Shown: positions 54,669 through 63,653, counted from the stretch's first letter. The stretch: 64,000 bases of DNA from Streptomyces drozdowiczii (GCF_026167665.1 NZ_CP098740.1:868001-932000), one strand, 5' to 3'. Notes: generated from the sequence alone by a model not told the origin. Numbers and translations are program-made.

Positions 54669-55220
54669 TCAGCGCATGTCGGCGGTGATCGCCCACCGTT
54701 CGTGGTCGCGCCAGGCGCCGTCGATGTAGAGGAAGTCCGGTGAGAAGCCTTCGAGCCGGAAGCCGGCCCGGCGCACCAGCCCGATCGACCCCGCGTTGTC
54801 CGGCTGGACGTTGGCCTCCAGGCGGTGCAGGGCGAGCGGCCCGAAGGCGTGGTCCAGGACGAGTTCCAGCCCCTCGCCCATGAGGCCGCGCCCGGCCGCG
54901 TGCGCGAAGGCGCCGTAGCCGAGGGCGCCGCAGCGGAAGGCTCCGGCGACGATGTTGTTGATGTTGATGAACCCGGCGATCGCCCCGGCGCCGTCCGCCG
55001 CGTCCCGCTCGCACACGAGGAATCCGGCCTTCGTCGGGTCCTCGATGAGCGCGCCCGCGTAGGCTGTGTACTTCTCCGGGGTGGCCGGCGGGAACAGCCA
55101 GGGCCGGTGCAGGGCGGCGCTCTCCCGAACACGGGCGGTGAACTCTTCGGCGTCGTCGAGGGTGAAGGGGCGGATCGCCGTGCGCGGCCCCTCGGCGAGA
55201 CTGCGGGTGTCGTCGGACAT
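54669..55220 (-). CDS. GNAT-family N-acetyltransferase (RimJ-like)
   Basis: 183-residue acetyltransferase with IRPFTLDDAEEFTARV, the acetyl-CoA-binding region YGAFAHAAGRGLMGEGLELV and HRLEANVQPDNAGSIGLVRRAGF. It may acetylate protein N-termini or small amines. TAAGCT on the minus strand (55232-55227) lies 6 bases before the ATG with no ribosome site (leaderless type). Converges with transketolase. Confidence 0.9.
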   Translation of the reverse strand: MSDDTRSLAEGPRTAIRPFTLDDAEEFTARVRESAALHRPWLFPPATPEKYTAYAGALIEDPTKAGFLVCERDAADGAGAIAGFININNIVAGAFRCGALGYGAFAHAAGRGLMGEGLELVLDHAFGPLALHRLEANVQPDNAGSIGLVRRAGFRLEGFSPDFLYIDGAWRDHERWAITADMR

Positions 55221-55233
55221 CGTCCCAGCTTAG

Positions 55234-55281
55234 AACGGCCGTACGGGGCGGGCTCGGTGAGCCCTGCCCCATACGGCCGTT
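55234..55281 (-). terminator. Long hairpin after the LapA-like gene
   Basis: AACGGCCGTACGGGGCGGGCT pairs with AGCCCTGCCCCATACGGCCGTT with two mismatches. It lies 10 bases after the LapA-like stop on the minus strand and insulates the GNAT gene. Confidence 0.75.
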
Positions 55282-55291
55282 GCCCGCGCCG

Positions 55292-55531
55292 CTACTTGGG
55301 CCGCCTGCGGAAGACGTACGCGCCGCACGCCATGCCGGCCACGAACATCACGACCAGCCATACGTAGAGCGGCGCCGTCACCAGCGGGACGATGAGGCGG
55401 ACCTCGACGTCCTTGGTGTTCTCGGCGATGAACACGATCGAGAGGACCGCGATGACGAGGACCAGGATGCGGGCGGGGGTGAAGGCCCCGCTGCCGCTCT
55501 TCCCGCTGCTCGACACGTCCTTCGGGCTCAT
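55292..55531 (-). CDS. LapA/DUF1049-like small membrane protein
   Basis: 79 residues with two membrane helices (ILVLVIAVLSIVFIAENT and APLYVWLVVMFVAGMACGAYVF) separated by a short V/L-rich loop, the plan of LapA-domain proteins, which help assemble envelope polysaccharide in enterobacteria. Role here unknown. GAAAGGGG precedes ATG 55531. Confidence 0.88.
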   Translation of the reverse strand: MSPKDVSSSGKSGSGAFTPARILVLVIAVLSIVFIAENTKDVEVRLIVPLVTAPLYVWLVVMFVAGMACGAYVFRRRPK

Positions 55532-55583
55532 GAGCAGCCCCTTTCCCGGCCCTGGTACGGCCGTAGCCCCGGGGCTCCAGCAT

Positions 55584-55644
55584 GGCTCCGCCCCCGCCCC
55601 CACCGGCGGAGATGTTCGGCCGTTCGGGTGACGGGGGCGGGGCC
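55584..55644 (-). terminator. GC-rich hairpin ending the peptidase operon
   Basis: GGCTCCGCCCCCG (55584-55596) pairs with CGGGGGCGGGGCC (55632-55644), one wobble pair, long loop. It lies 10 bases after the carboxypeptidase stop on the minus strand. Confidence 0.55.
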
Positions 55645-55653
55645 TTCCGCAGG

Positions 55654-56595
55654 TCAGAGCAGTGCGGGCGCCTCGACGGTGACCCTGGCCGGGCCGTCCG
55701 CCGGGGCATCGAGCACCGCGGGCACCCCGAGCGGGATCGTGAGCCCGGTGGGCCCGTGCCCGAAGCCCAGCTCCTCCACGACCGGGACGCCCAGCGCGCC
55801 CAGCCGGTCCGCGAGCACCGCCCGCACCCGCTCGTACGGCCCGCACCCCGCCCAGGACCCGCAGGCCACCCCGGCGACTCCGTCGAGCGCCCCGGCCCGC
55901 AGCAGCTGCGTGAGGATGCGGTCCAGGCTGTACGGGTCCTCGGTGGTGTCCTCGATGACGAGCAGCCCGCCCCGGGCCGAGCGGCGGGCGTGCGGGGTGC
56001 CGAGGTCGGCGGCGAGCAGGCTCACACAGCCGCCGTAGGTGATGCCGCGCGCCCGGCCCGGGACCAGCGCCCTGGCGTCCTCCAGGCCCAGGGTCAGCTG
56101 GGTCTCCGGTTCGAAGAGCGTGGCCCGCAGGGACTCCTGGGTGCGGGGGTCCTTGAGGAACGTCTCGGTCCCCGCCATGGGGCCGTGCAGCGTGGCGAAG
56201 CCGGTCCGCAGCGCGAACGCCTCGTGGAGCACGGTGACATCGCTGTAGCCGACGAACGCCTTGGGCCCGGCCTCCCGGACCGCCGCCCAGTCCACCAGGT
56301 CCACCATGCGGTGCGCCCCGTACCCGCCGCGCGCGCAGATCACCGCGTCCACGGAAGGGTCGCACCACGCGTCCTGGAGGTCCCGGGCCCGGGCCTCGTC
56401 GGCACCGGCGAGGTAGTCCAGGTCCCGGTGCACGTCCAGCACATGGGGCATCGGCACGGGGTCGAGCCCCCAGCCGCGCAGGATGTCCAGGCCGGGGTCC
56501 AGCCGGTCGGCGGGGACGGGCCCGCTCGGCGAGACGACGGCGACCCGGGCCCCGGGGCGCAGCCGGGCGGGGCGGGTCAGCGGGAGAAGGGTCAC
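55654..56595 (-). CDS. LD-carboxypeptidase (peptidase family S66)
   Basis: 313-residue murein tetrapeptide carboxypeptidase-like protein. It should remove the terminal D-amino acid from muropeptides or hydrolyse related peptides (microcin-immunity type). The catalytic triad is visible: Ser in FVGYSDVTVLHEA, Glu in LLVIEDTTEDPYS and His in GFGHGPTGLTIPLG. GTG 56595 overlaps the S9 peptidase stop (GTGA), so the genes are coupled. Last gene of the four-peptidase operon. Cytoplasmic; no signal peptide. Confidence 0.93.
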   Translation of the reverse strand: MTLLPLTRPARLRPGARVAVVSPSGPVPADRLDPGLDILRGWGLDPVPMPHVLDVHRDLDYLAGADEARARDLQDAWCDPSVDAVICARGGYGAHRMVDLVDWAAVREAGPKAFVGYSDVTVLHEAFALRTGFATLHGPMAGTETFLKDPRTQESLRATLFEPETQLTLGLEDARALVPGRARGITYGGCVSLLAADLGTPHARRSARGGLLVIEDTTEDPYSLDRILTQLLRAGALDGVAGVACGSWAGCGPYERVRAVLADRLGALGVPVVEELGFGHGPTGLTIPLGVPAVLDAPADGPARVTVEAPALL

Positions 56596-58580
56596 CGCTT
56601 CAGCTCCAGGGTGGCCACGTCGGGCCGGTCGAAGCCGAACACCTGGGCGTACAGGGAGAGTTCGGACTCCAGCGCGTCGATCATCGTGGTGGCGCGGCGG
56701 AAGCCGTGGCCCTCGCCCGGGTAGGTGCGGTACGCGTGCGGGATGCCCCGCCCCTCGACGGCGGCGAGGAAGCGCTCGCACTGCACGGGCGGGCAGATGG
56801 GGTCGTCCTCGCCCTGGAGGAGCAGGAAGGGCACGGTGAGCCGGTCGGTGCGGCCGACCGGGGAGCGTTCCCGGTAGCGCTCGGGGACCTCGGCGAGGGG
56901 GCCGACCAGTGATTCCAGGTACTGGGACTCGAAGTCGTGGGTCTCGTCGGTGCCCCAGCCCGCGAGGTCGAGGATGGGGTAGATGATGGTGCCGCAGGCG
57001 TAGACGTCGGTGCCGGTCAGCGAGGCGGCGCTGGTCCAGCCGCCGGCGCTGCCGCCCCGGATGGCGAGCCGGTCCGGGTCGGCGGTGCCCTCGGCGGCGA
57101 GCGTCCCGGCGACGGCGGCGCAGTCCTCCACGTCCACGACGCCCCACTGCTCGCGCAGCCGGTCGCGGTATGCGCGGCCGTATCCGGCGGAGCCCCCGTA
57201 GTTGACCTCGGCGACGCCGATGCCGCGCGAGGTGAAGTAGGCGATCTCCAGGTCGAGGACGAGGGCGGCGTGCCCGGTGGGGCCGCCGTGGGCCCACACC
57301 ACGTACGGTGGCAACTCGCCCTCGGGCCCGCTGTGTTCCGGGTTGCGCGGCGGGTAGATCTGGGCGTGGATCTCGCGTCCGCCGGGACCGGTGAAGGTGC
57401 GCAGGACCGGTTCCGGGTAGTACGCGGGGTCGACCGCGTCCTCGTGCGGGGCGCCGATGATCCGGGTGTGTCCGGTGGCGGTGTCCAGCTCCACGATCTC
57501 GTAGCCGCTGTGCGGGCTCGCGGCGACGCCGGTGACCCGGGAGCCGCGCACGGTGAGCGTCGGCACCCACTCGGTCCAGGGGCCCGCGATGTCGACCAGT
57601 TCGCAGCTCTCCGGGTCGAGTATGCCGAGGGTGGTGGTGCCCTTGCCGTGCAGGACGGCGATCAGCCCGTTGTCCAGGGGGCGGAACCAGACGAGCCCGA
57701 TCTTCCACAGCGGCCCGGCGAACTCCTCCTCGCGCGGGCAGAGTTCCGTTGTGTCGCCGGTGTCCGGGTCGAGCCGGCACAGGTTCCACCAGCCGCTGCG
57801 GTCGCTCGCCAGGAGCAGCTGCCCGTCGGCGGTCCACTGGACCTGGGGCACGGACTCCTCGGGGCCGCCGGCGACGGCGCGGGCGCCGTGGAAGGTGCCG
57901 TCGTCGCCGATCTCCGCGACCAGCACCTCGGTGCCGTCCCAGGGCATGCGCGGGTGGTCCCAGCCGATCCAGGCGGCGCGCCGCCCGTCGGGCGACACCT
58001 CGGGGCCGGTGACGAACCGGTGCCGCCCGTCGCTCAGTTCGCGTACGGCGGACCGGTCCTCGGCCGCCGATCCGTCCAGGGGCACGGCGGCCAGGACCCG
58101 GCGCAGCGCGGTGGGCGCCTCGCCGGTGAACTCCTCCAGGACGCACCACACCTCACCGGCCGCGCCCCGGTCCGGGTGGAGGCGCGGGTCGGTCCAGCGC
58201 AGTCCGCCGCCGACGGCGGAGACCGGGGTGAGCGGCCACGGTTCGCGGTCGCCGTCGGGCTCGTAGGCGTACAGCCGCTGGTCGGCGAAGTGGACGAAGA
58301 CGACCAGCGGGCCGCCCTCCGCCCGCTCGGTGCCGGCCCAGGGCTGTCCGCCGTACTCGATGACCCGGCTGCGGACGTCCCAGGGGGCGGGCAGTTCGGT
58401 GGTGGTGCCGTCGGCGGTGCGGCGGACCAGGGCGCGCCGGCCGGCCTCGGCGGGGCGCGGTTCGGTGCACCACAGCTCGTCGCCGACCGGGCCGGTGTAT
58501 TCGGGCCGCCCGTCGTGGGAGGCGGCGAGTGCGGCGTCGATCGGTGAGGTCCAGCTGCCGTGGGGCTGTGCGGTGGGCAT
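56592..58580 (-). CDS. Prolyl oligopeptidase-family serine peptidase (S9)
   Basis: 662-residue S9 peptidase: an N-terminal seven-bladed beta-propeller-like region (repeated WTDP/SPDGRRAAWIGWDHPRMPW/QWTADGQLLLASDRSG units) and a C-terminal alpha/beta-hydrolase domain with nucleophile Ser in IRGGSAGGWTS, Asp in LLQGEDDPICP and His in YPGEGHGFR. It cleaves short peptides or acyl-amino acids. No signal peptide, so cytoplasmic. It lies 24 bases after the M20 gene and overlaps the S66 gene. Confidence 0.93.
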   Translation of the reverse strand: MPTAQPHGSWTSPIDAALAASHDGRPEYTGPVGDELWCTEPRPAEAGRRALVRRTADGTTTELPAPWDVRSRVIEYGGQPWAGTERAEGGPLVVFVHFADQRLYAYEPDGDREPWPLTPVSAVGGGLRWTDPRLHPDRGAAGEVWCVLEEFTGEAPTALRRVLAAVPLDGSAAEDRSAVRELSDGRHRFVTGPEVSPDGRRAAWIGWDHPRMPWDGTEVLVAEIGDDGTFHGARAVAGGPEESVPQVQWTADGQLLLASDRSGWWNLCRLDPDTGDTTELCPREEEFAGPLWKIGLVWFRPLDNGLIAVLHGKGTTTLGILDPESCELVDIAGPWTEWVPTLTVRGSRVTGVAASPHSGYEIVELDTATGHTRIIGAPHEDAVDPAYYPEPVLRTFTGPGGREIHAQIYPPRNPEHSGPEGELPPYVVWAHGGPTGHAALVLDLEIAYFTSRGIGVAEVNYGGSAGYGRAYRDRLREQWGVVDVEDCAAVAGTLAAEGTADPDRLAIRGGSAGGWTSAASLTGTDVYACGTIIYPILDLAGWGTDETHDFESQYLESLVGPLAEVPERYRERSPVGRTDRLTVPFLLLQGEDDPICPPVQCERFLAAVEGRGIPHAYRTYPGEGHGFRRATTMIDALESELSLYAQVFGFDRPDVATLELKR

Positions 58581-58604
58581 GGGTGTCGGTCTCCCCCGAG
58601 TGGT

Positions 58605-59948
58605 TCAGGCGGTGCGCAGGTAGTGGTCCAGGACCCGGACGCCGAAGTGCAGCGCGTCGACGGGGACGCGTTCGTCCACGCCGTGGAAGAGGGCCTGGTA
58701 GTCGAAGCCGACGGGCAGCTTCAGCGGTGAGAAGCCGTAGCCGGTGATGCCGAGCCGGGAGAACTGCTTGGCGTCGGTGCCACCGGACATGCAGTACGGC
58801 ACGACGTGCCCGTCCGGGTCGAACCGCTCGATGGCGGCCCGGAGTTTGCCGTACGTGGGTGAGTCGACCGGGGCCTGGAGCGCGATCTCGCGGTGGGCGA
58901 ACTCCCAGTCGACCGAGGGGCCGGTGAGCCGGTCCATCGTGGCGTGGAACTCCTCGTCGCCGCCGGGGACGGTCCGGCCGTCGATGTGGGCGGTGGCGTG
59001 GCCCGGGATGACGTTGACCTTGTAACCGGCGTCCAGCATCGTCGGGTTGGAGCTGTTGCGGACGGTCGGGGCGACGAGGGCCGCGGCCGGTCCGATCTTG
59101 CCGAGGAGTTCGTCCACGTCGAAGCCGGGCGCGTCCAGGTCCGGGTGGATGCCGTGCAGCGCGGCGATCTCGGTGAGCGCGGCCCGGACCGTGGGGGTGA
59201 GCCGGACGGGCCACTCGTGCTCACCGATGCGGGTGACGGCGGCGGCGAGCGCGGTGACGGCGTTGGCCCGGTTGACCTTGGAGCCGTGGCCGGCCTTGCC
59301 GTGGGCGGTGAGCTTCAGCCACCCGGTGCCGCGTTCACCGGCACCGATGGGGTACAGCGGCATGTTCGGCCCGGCGTGGAAGGTGAAGGCGCCGGACTCG
59401 CTGATGCCCTCCGTGCACCCCTCGAAGAGGGCGGCGTGCCGGTCTGCGAGGAAGCCGGCCCCGTCGGCGGCGCTGGCCTCCTCGTCGGCGGTGTACGCGA
59501 TGACGATGTCGCGGCGCGGGCGGATGCCGGCCCGGGCCCAGAACCGGACGACGGCCAGGACCATCGCGTCCATGTTCTTCATGTCGATGGCGCCGCGCCC
59601 CCACACGGTCCCGTCGCGGACCTCGCCGGAGAAGGGGTGCACGGTCCAGTCGGCGGCCTCGGCCGGGACCACGTCGAGGTGGCCGTGGACCAGGAGGGCG
59701 GGGGCGGACGGGTCGGTGCCGGGGATCCGGGCGACGACGTTGGTGCGGCCGGGGGTGCGTTCCAGGAGCGTGGGTTCCAGGCCGGTGGCGGCCAGGCGCT
59801 CGGCGACGTACTCGGCGGCGGGGCGTTCGCGGCAGTCGCCGTCGCCCCGGTTGGTGGTGTCGATGCGGATCAGTTCGGAGGTGAACGTCACCGATTCGTC
59901 GAGCGCCAGGGCGTCGACGGAGTCCTGGGGGGCGGTCGCCTCAGCCAT
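58605..59948 (-). CDS. M20/M25/M40-family metallopeptidase
   Basis: 447-residue zinc aminoacylase/carboxypeptidase. Metal and catalytic residues appear in LLVHGHLDVVP, GRGAIDMKNMDAM, YTADEEASAADGAG and near the C-terminus FGYDYQALFHG-like FDYQALFHGVDE; a dimerisation lid domain starts at GKAGHGSKVN. It hydrolyses N-acyl amino acids or dipeptides. ATG 59948 lies inside the end of the M55 gene (8-base overlap), so it is co-translated with that D-aminopeptidase. Confidence 0.94.
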   Translation of the reverse strand: MAEATAPQDSVDALALDESVTFTSELIRIDTTNRGDGDCRERPAAEYVAERLAATGLEPTLLERTPGRTNVVARIPGTDPSAPALLVHGHLDVVPAEAADWTVHPFSGEVRDGTVWGRGAIDMKNMDAMVLAVVRFWARAGIRPRRDIVIAYTADEEASAADGAGFLADRHAALFEGCTEGISESGAFTFHAGPNMPLYPIGAGERGTGWLKLTAHGKAGHGSKVNRANAVTALAAAVTRIGEHEWPVRLTPTVRAALTEIAALHGIHPDLDAPGFDVDELLGKIGPAAALVAPTVRNSSNPTMLDAGYKVNVIPGHATAHIDGRTVPGGDEEFHATMDRLTGPSVDWEFAHREIALQAPVDSPTYGKLRAAIERFDPDGHVVPYCMSGGTDAKQFSRLGITGYGFSPLKLPVGFDYQALFHGVDERVPVDALHFGVRVLDHYLRTA

Positions 59949-60774
59949 ACTGCTCCTCCACGGCGGACGAGACGATCGTCGTCACCGCCTTGAACGTGCG
60001 GATACCTTCGTACATCGTCGCGCTGGTGTAGGAGACCCGCCTCTCGCCGCTCGGCGCCACCCCGGGGACGACGGTGGCCGCCGCGGCCAGGTGCTCGGCG
60101 TCGAATTCCAGCTCCACGGTGAACGGGCCGCCCTCCACCGGTGTGTACCGCCCGGCCAGGGACACGGCCCGGGCGGCGGCCGTCCGGATGTCGGCGGCGG
60201 TACGGGCGGGGGTGCGGCAGACGGCGGCGTACCGCGACACGTAGTCCTTGACGGCCACCTTCGCCGCCTCGGGGGCGTACCCCTCGGCGTCCACGCAGGT
60301 CAGGTCGTCGCCGGTGACGAGGACGACGGGCACGCCGTACTCGGCGGCGACGTGCGCGTTGAGCAGGCCCTCGCTGGCCCGGACGCCGTTCAGCCAGACC
60401 CCGGTGATGGAGTTGGCGAGGTAGGTGTGGGCGAGGACGCCCTCCGTGCCGGCGCCCGTGTGGTAGCCGACGAAGGCGACCGCGTCGACGTCCCCGTGCT
60501 GGATGCCCTCGACCATGCTGAGCGACTTGTGCTTGCCGGTGAGCATCTGGACGCGGTCGTCCAGTCTCTCCAGGAGCAGGTTGCGCATGGTCCAGTGGGC
60601 CTCGTTGATCAGCACCTCGTCCGCTCCCCCGTCATAGAAGCCGAGGGCGGCGGCGTTGACGTCGGAGGTGAACAGGGAGCGGCAGCGCTCCCACTGCGGC
60701 GTGCCGGGCAGCACGTCGGCCGGCCAGGTCACGCCGGTGGCGCCTTCCATGTCGGCGCTGACGAGGATCTTCAT
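59941..60774 (-). CDS. M55-family D-aminopeptidase (DppA-like)
   Basis: 277-residue zinc peptidase of the DppA family, which releases D-alanine from D-Ala-containing dipeptides. The metal-binding start SADMEGATGV gives D8 and E10; further ligands lie in ADEVLINEAHW and AFVGYHTGAG. A C-terminal block VELEFDAEHLAAAA is typical. First gene of the operon. TACCGT (60788-60783, minus strand) lies 8 bases before the ATG, without ribosome site, so it may be leaderless. Confidence 0.93.
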   Translation of the reverse strand: MKILVSADMEGATGVTWPADVLPGTPQWERCRSLFTSDVNAAALGFYDGGADEVLINEAHWTMRNLLLERLDDRVQMLTGKHKSLSMVEGIQHGDVDAVAFVGYHTGAGTEGVLAHTYLANSITGVWLNGVRASEGLLNAHVAAEYGVPVVLVTGDDLTCVDAEGYAPEAAKVAVKDYVSRYAAVCRTPARTAADIRTAAARAVSLAGRYTPVEGGPFTVELEFDAEHLAAAATVVPGVAPSGERRVSYTSATMYEGIRTFKAVTTIVSSAVEEQYG

Positions 60775-60848
60775 GCGGCCACACGGTACGCGTCGATGAA
60801 CGCGCAGGCCAGGGGTGCCGAGCACGCCACAGGTCCAATCCAATGGCG

Positions 60849-60876
60849 CCCCGGCGGCCGGTGCGGGCCGCCGGGG
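60849..60876 (-). terminator. Hairpin after the aldo/keto reductase gene
   Basis: CCCCGGCGGCC and GGCCGCCGGGG form a perfect 11-bp stem with a 6-base loop, 12 bases after the minus-strand stop at 60888. Confidence 0.7.
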
Positions 60877-60887
60877 GGCCGGGGGCG

Positions 60888-61889
60888 TCAGCCGCGCTTG
60901 GCGCCCTTCAGCAGCTTCTCGATCCGGCTGAGTTCCTTGTCGGTGAAGTCCAGGTTCCGGACCGTCGCGACGTTGTTCTCCAGCTGGGCGACGCTGCTCG
61001 CGCCGACCACCGCGGAGGTGACGCGCCCGCCGCGCAGCACCCAGGCCAGGGCGAGCTGGGCGAGCGACTGGCCGCGTGCCGCGGCGAGTTCGTTGAGTTC
61101 GCGCAGCCGGGAGACCAGGTCCGGGGTGACCGCCTCGGCCGACAGGAAGGGGCTGCTGCCGGCGGCGCGGGAGCCCTCCGGGATGCCGTTGAGGTAGCGG
61201 TCGGAGAGGATGCCCTGTTCCAGCGGGGAGTACGCGATGGAGCCGACGCCCAGCTCGTCCAGGGCGGTGAGCAGCCCGTCCTCGGGGCGGCGGTCGAGCA
61301 TCGAGTAGCGCGGCTGGTGGATCAGGAGCGGGGTGCCGAGGTCCTTCAGGATGCGGGCGGCCTCGCGGGTCTGCTCGGGTGAGTAGTTGGAGACGCCGAC
61401 GTAGAGCGCCTTGCCCTGGCGCACCGCCGCGTCGAGCGCGCCCATGGTCTCTTCGAGCGGGGTCTCGGGGTCGGGCCGGTGCGAGTAGAAGATGTCCACG
61501 TAGTCCAGGCCGAGCCGGGTGAGGCTCTGGTCCAGCGAGGCGAGCAGGTTCTTGCGCGAGCCCCACTCGCCGTACGGGCCGTCCCACATCAGATAGCCGG
61601 CCTTGGTGGAGACGATGATCTCGTCCCGGTGGGCGGCGAAGTCGGTGGCGAGCGCCTTGCCCATCGCGCTCTCGGCCGAGCCGGGCGGCGGACCGTAGTT
61701 GTTGGCCAGGTCGAAGTGGGTGATGCCGAGGTCGAAGGCCCGGCGCAGGATCTCGCCCTGGGTCTCCGGTGTCCGGTCCCCGCCGAAGTTGTGCCACAGG
61801 CCGAGCGAGAGGGCGGGCAGCTTCAGGCCGCTGCGCCCGGTGCGCCGGTAGGGCATGTTCGCGTAGCGGTCGGCGGACGGGATGTACAT
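60888..61889 (-). CDS. Aldo/keto reductase (YghZ/GAP-reductase-like)
   Basis: 333-residue NADPH-dependent aldo/keto reductase of the AKR14/YghZ group (L-glyceraldehyde-3-phosphate reductase in E. coli). It shows YRRTGRSGLKLPALSLGLWHNFG, FDLANNYGPPPGSAE (Asp and Tyr of the tetrad), VSTKAGYLMWDGPYGEWGSR and IFYSHRPDPETPLEETM. ATG 61889 starts just before the family N-terminus. Divergent from the LysR gene with a LysR-type dyad in the gap, so probably its target. Confidence 0.94.
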   Translation of the reverse strand: MYIPSADRYANMPYRRTGRSGLKLPALSLGLWHNFGGDRTPETQGEILRRAFDLGITHFDLANNYGPPPGSAESAMGKALATDFAAHRDEIIVSTKAGYLMWDGPYGEWGSRKNLLASLDQSLTRLGLDYVDIFYSHRPDPETPLEETMGALDAAVRQGKALYVGVSNYSPEQTREAARILKDLGTPLLIHQPRYSMLDRRPEDGLLTALDELGVGSIAYSPLEQGILSDRYLNGIPEGSRAAGSSPFLSAEAVTPDLVSRLRELNELAAARGQSLAQLALAWVLRGGRVTSAVVGASSVAQLENNVATVRNLDFTDKELSRIEKLLKGAKRG

Positions 61890-61963
61890 GCGGGCTCCAT
61901 GGGAGAGGTGTGCCGGCCATGACCGGCAGGACACCCCCAGGCTGTCCCACTTCGATCCAGTAG

Positions 61964-61986
61964 TCCAACAGGAGATTCCGCTTGGA
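61964..61986. promoter_or_regulatory. LysR-type dyad TCCAA-N13-TTGGA
   Basis: A 23-base interrupted palindrome in the 120-base gap between divergent aldo/keto reductase and LysR genes. It also contains the T-N11-A core expected of LysR sites. TAGAGT at 61996-62001 (8 bases before the LysR ATG) is the likely -10 of the LysR promoter, so a bound LysR protein would cover its own promoter. Confidence 0.6.
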
Positions 61987-62009
61987 TTCAGGGCCTAGAG
62001 TTCTCAATC

Positions 62010-62900
62010 ATGGAGTTGCGCCAGCTGGAACATTTCGTGGCCGTCGCCGAGGAACGGCATTTCACCCGCGCGGCGGAGCGGGTCGCCGTCTCGCAGTCCG
62101 GGCTCTCCGCCTCCGTACGGGCGCTGGAGCAGGAGCTGCGGACGCCGCTGTTCAGCCGGACCACGCGCAGCGTACGGCTGACCGAGGCGGGGCGCGCCCT
62201 GCTGGTCGAGGCGGAACGCACCCTGGCCGGGGTGCGGGCCGCGAAGGAGGCCGTCGACGCGGTACGGGGGCTGCTGCGCGGGACCCTGTCGGTGGGCGTG
62301 GAGCAGTGTGTGGCCGGGCTGCGGCTGCCCCGGCTGCTCGCCGCCTTCCACCACGCCCACCCGCACATGGAGATCCGGCTGCGCCAGGAGGGCACGGCGC
62401 GGCTGGTGGAGGGGGTGGCGGGCGGCCGGCTCGACATCGCGTTCGCCGCGACGGTGGACCCGGTGGGCTGGCGCGGGAAGCTGGTCCCGCTGGCCCGGGA
62501 GCCCATGGTGCTGCTGTGCGCGCCGGGCCACCGGCTGGCGGCGGCGGACCGGGCGGCCTGGGGGGAGCTGTCCGGTGAGCCGTTCATCGACTTCCACCCG
62601 GACTTCGGTCCGCGCCGGGCGGCCGACGCGGCGTTCTCGGCGGCCGGAGTGCGGCGCACGGTGGCGCTGGAGGTCACCGACGTACACAGCCTGCTGGAGC
62701 TGGTCCACGAGCAGCTGGGCATCGCGCTCGTGCCGCACCACTTCTCCCGCAAGCCGGAGGCGCGCGGACTCGTCGCGGTGCGGCCCGAGGGTGCCGGTGA
62801 GGCGTATTACGAGAGTGCCGTGGTGCTCCCCGAGGCGCGGGCGCTGAGCCCGGGGGCGCGGGCCCTGATGGCGCTGCTGCGGGACGAGACGGGGAGCTGA
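62010..62900 (+). CDS. LysR-family transcriptional regulator
   Basis: 296-residue LysR regulator. Helix-turn-helix RHFTRAAERVAVSQSGLSASVRALE, then an effector-binding domain (LLRGTLSVGVEQ and following). It likely controls the divergent aldo/keto reductase gene through the dyad in the gap. It appears leaderless. Confidence 0.94.
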   Translation: MELRQLEHFVAVAEERHFTRAAERVAVSQSGLSASVRALEQELRTPLFSRTTRSVRLTEAGRALLVEAERTLAGVRAAKEAVDAVRGLLRGTLSVGVEQCVAGLRLPRLLAAFHHAHPHMEIRLRQEGTARLVEGVAGGRLDIAFAATVDPVGWRGKLVPLAREPMVLLCAPGHRLAAADRAAWGELSGEPFIDFHPDFGPRRAADAAFSAAGVRRTVALEVTDVHSLLELVHEQLGIALVPHHFSRKPEARGLVAVRPEGAGEAYYESAVVLPEARALSPGARALMALLRDETGS

Positions 62901-62902
62901 GG

Positions 62903-62924
62903 CCGGGGGCCGCGGGGGCCCCGG
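62903..62924. terminator. GC-rich hairpin between LysR and methyltransferase genes
   Basis: CCGGGGGCC and GGCCCCGG form an 8-bp stem directly after the LysR stop and before the convergent methyltransferase stop. Confidence 0.5.
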
Positions 62925-62933
62925 GGCCCGGTC

Positions 62934-63653
62934 TCAGCCGGTGGCCAGCACGAACCACCTCGCCGGCAGGTCGATCCGGGTGCCGTCGGGCAGGTGCTCG
63001 GTCTGCGGCAGGACCGTGTCGCCGCTGTCCAGGACGGTCAGCCCGGCGGCGGCGAGCAGCTGGGGGACCTCCTCGTCGGTGGCGCTCGCCGGTTTCAGCC
63101 CGTGTGCGAAGACCCGGCGCAGCTTCGGGCCCGGCCCGTCCGGGCCCTGGGCGGCGCGTTGCAGGACGTCCTTGGAGGCGGGGGTCAGCTCGGCGACGAA
63201 GGCCCGGCCGCGTGCGCCGAGGAGCGTGGCGACGGCCGCGGCGACGGCGGGGCGGGCCTCGGGGTCGCTCTGGTGGATCACCGCCCGCATGTACACGTTC
63301 GTGTCACCGATGCGCTCGTGCAGGGCGCGCACGGCGTCGGCGTCGGTGAGGTCGAGCCTTTCGTACGCGGCGGTCTCCCCCGGGTCCGCCTTCCGGGCGT
63401 GCTCGATCGCCGCCTCCGAGAGGTCCACGCCGAGGGCGCGGGGGAAGAGGGAGGCGAGGTAGCGGGTCTGGGTGCCGTTGCCGCAGCCGAGATCCACCAC
63501 GGGCAGGGTGGCGTCGGCGTGCGGCAGGAGCAGCCGGCTGTGCGGTACGGCGCTCAAGTCCGGGCCGGAGTCCCAGATCGCCTCGCCGGGCTCGTGGGAG
63601 GTGGCGGCCCAGTAGCCTTCCCACGCCTCGCGGTATTGCTGTGACACACCCAT
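62934..63653 (-). CDS. Class I SAM-dependent methyltransferase
   Basis: 239-residue methyltransferase with VVDLGCGNGTQTRYLAS, VDLSEAAIEHARKAD and a downstream GRAFVAELTPASKDVL region. GGGGAG lies 6 bases before ATG 63653. It lies 94 bases after the partial RsbW-like gene on the same strand; the pairing resembles ATP-binding protein/methyltransferase neighbours seen in streptomycetes, but its role is unknown. Confidence 0.88.
   Translation of the reverse strand: MGVSQQYREAWEGYWAATSHEPGEAIWDSGPDLSAVPHSRLLLPHADATLPVVDLGCGNGTQTRYLASLFPRALGVDLSEAAIEHARKADPGETAAYERLDLTDADAVRALHERIGDTNVYMRAVIHQSDPEARPAVAAAVATLLGARGRAFVAELTPASKDVLQRAAQGPDGPGPKLRRVFAHGLKPASATDEEVPQLLAAAGLTVLDSGDTVLPQTEHLPDGTRIDLPARWFVLATG

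Noticed and set aside
52765..55272. Minus-strand ORF of 835 codons opposite transketolase
   Set aside because: No domain similarity, His/Arg/Gly-rich shadow of the transketolase and GNAT genes.
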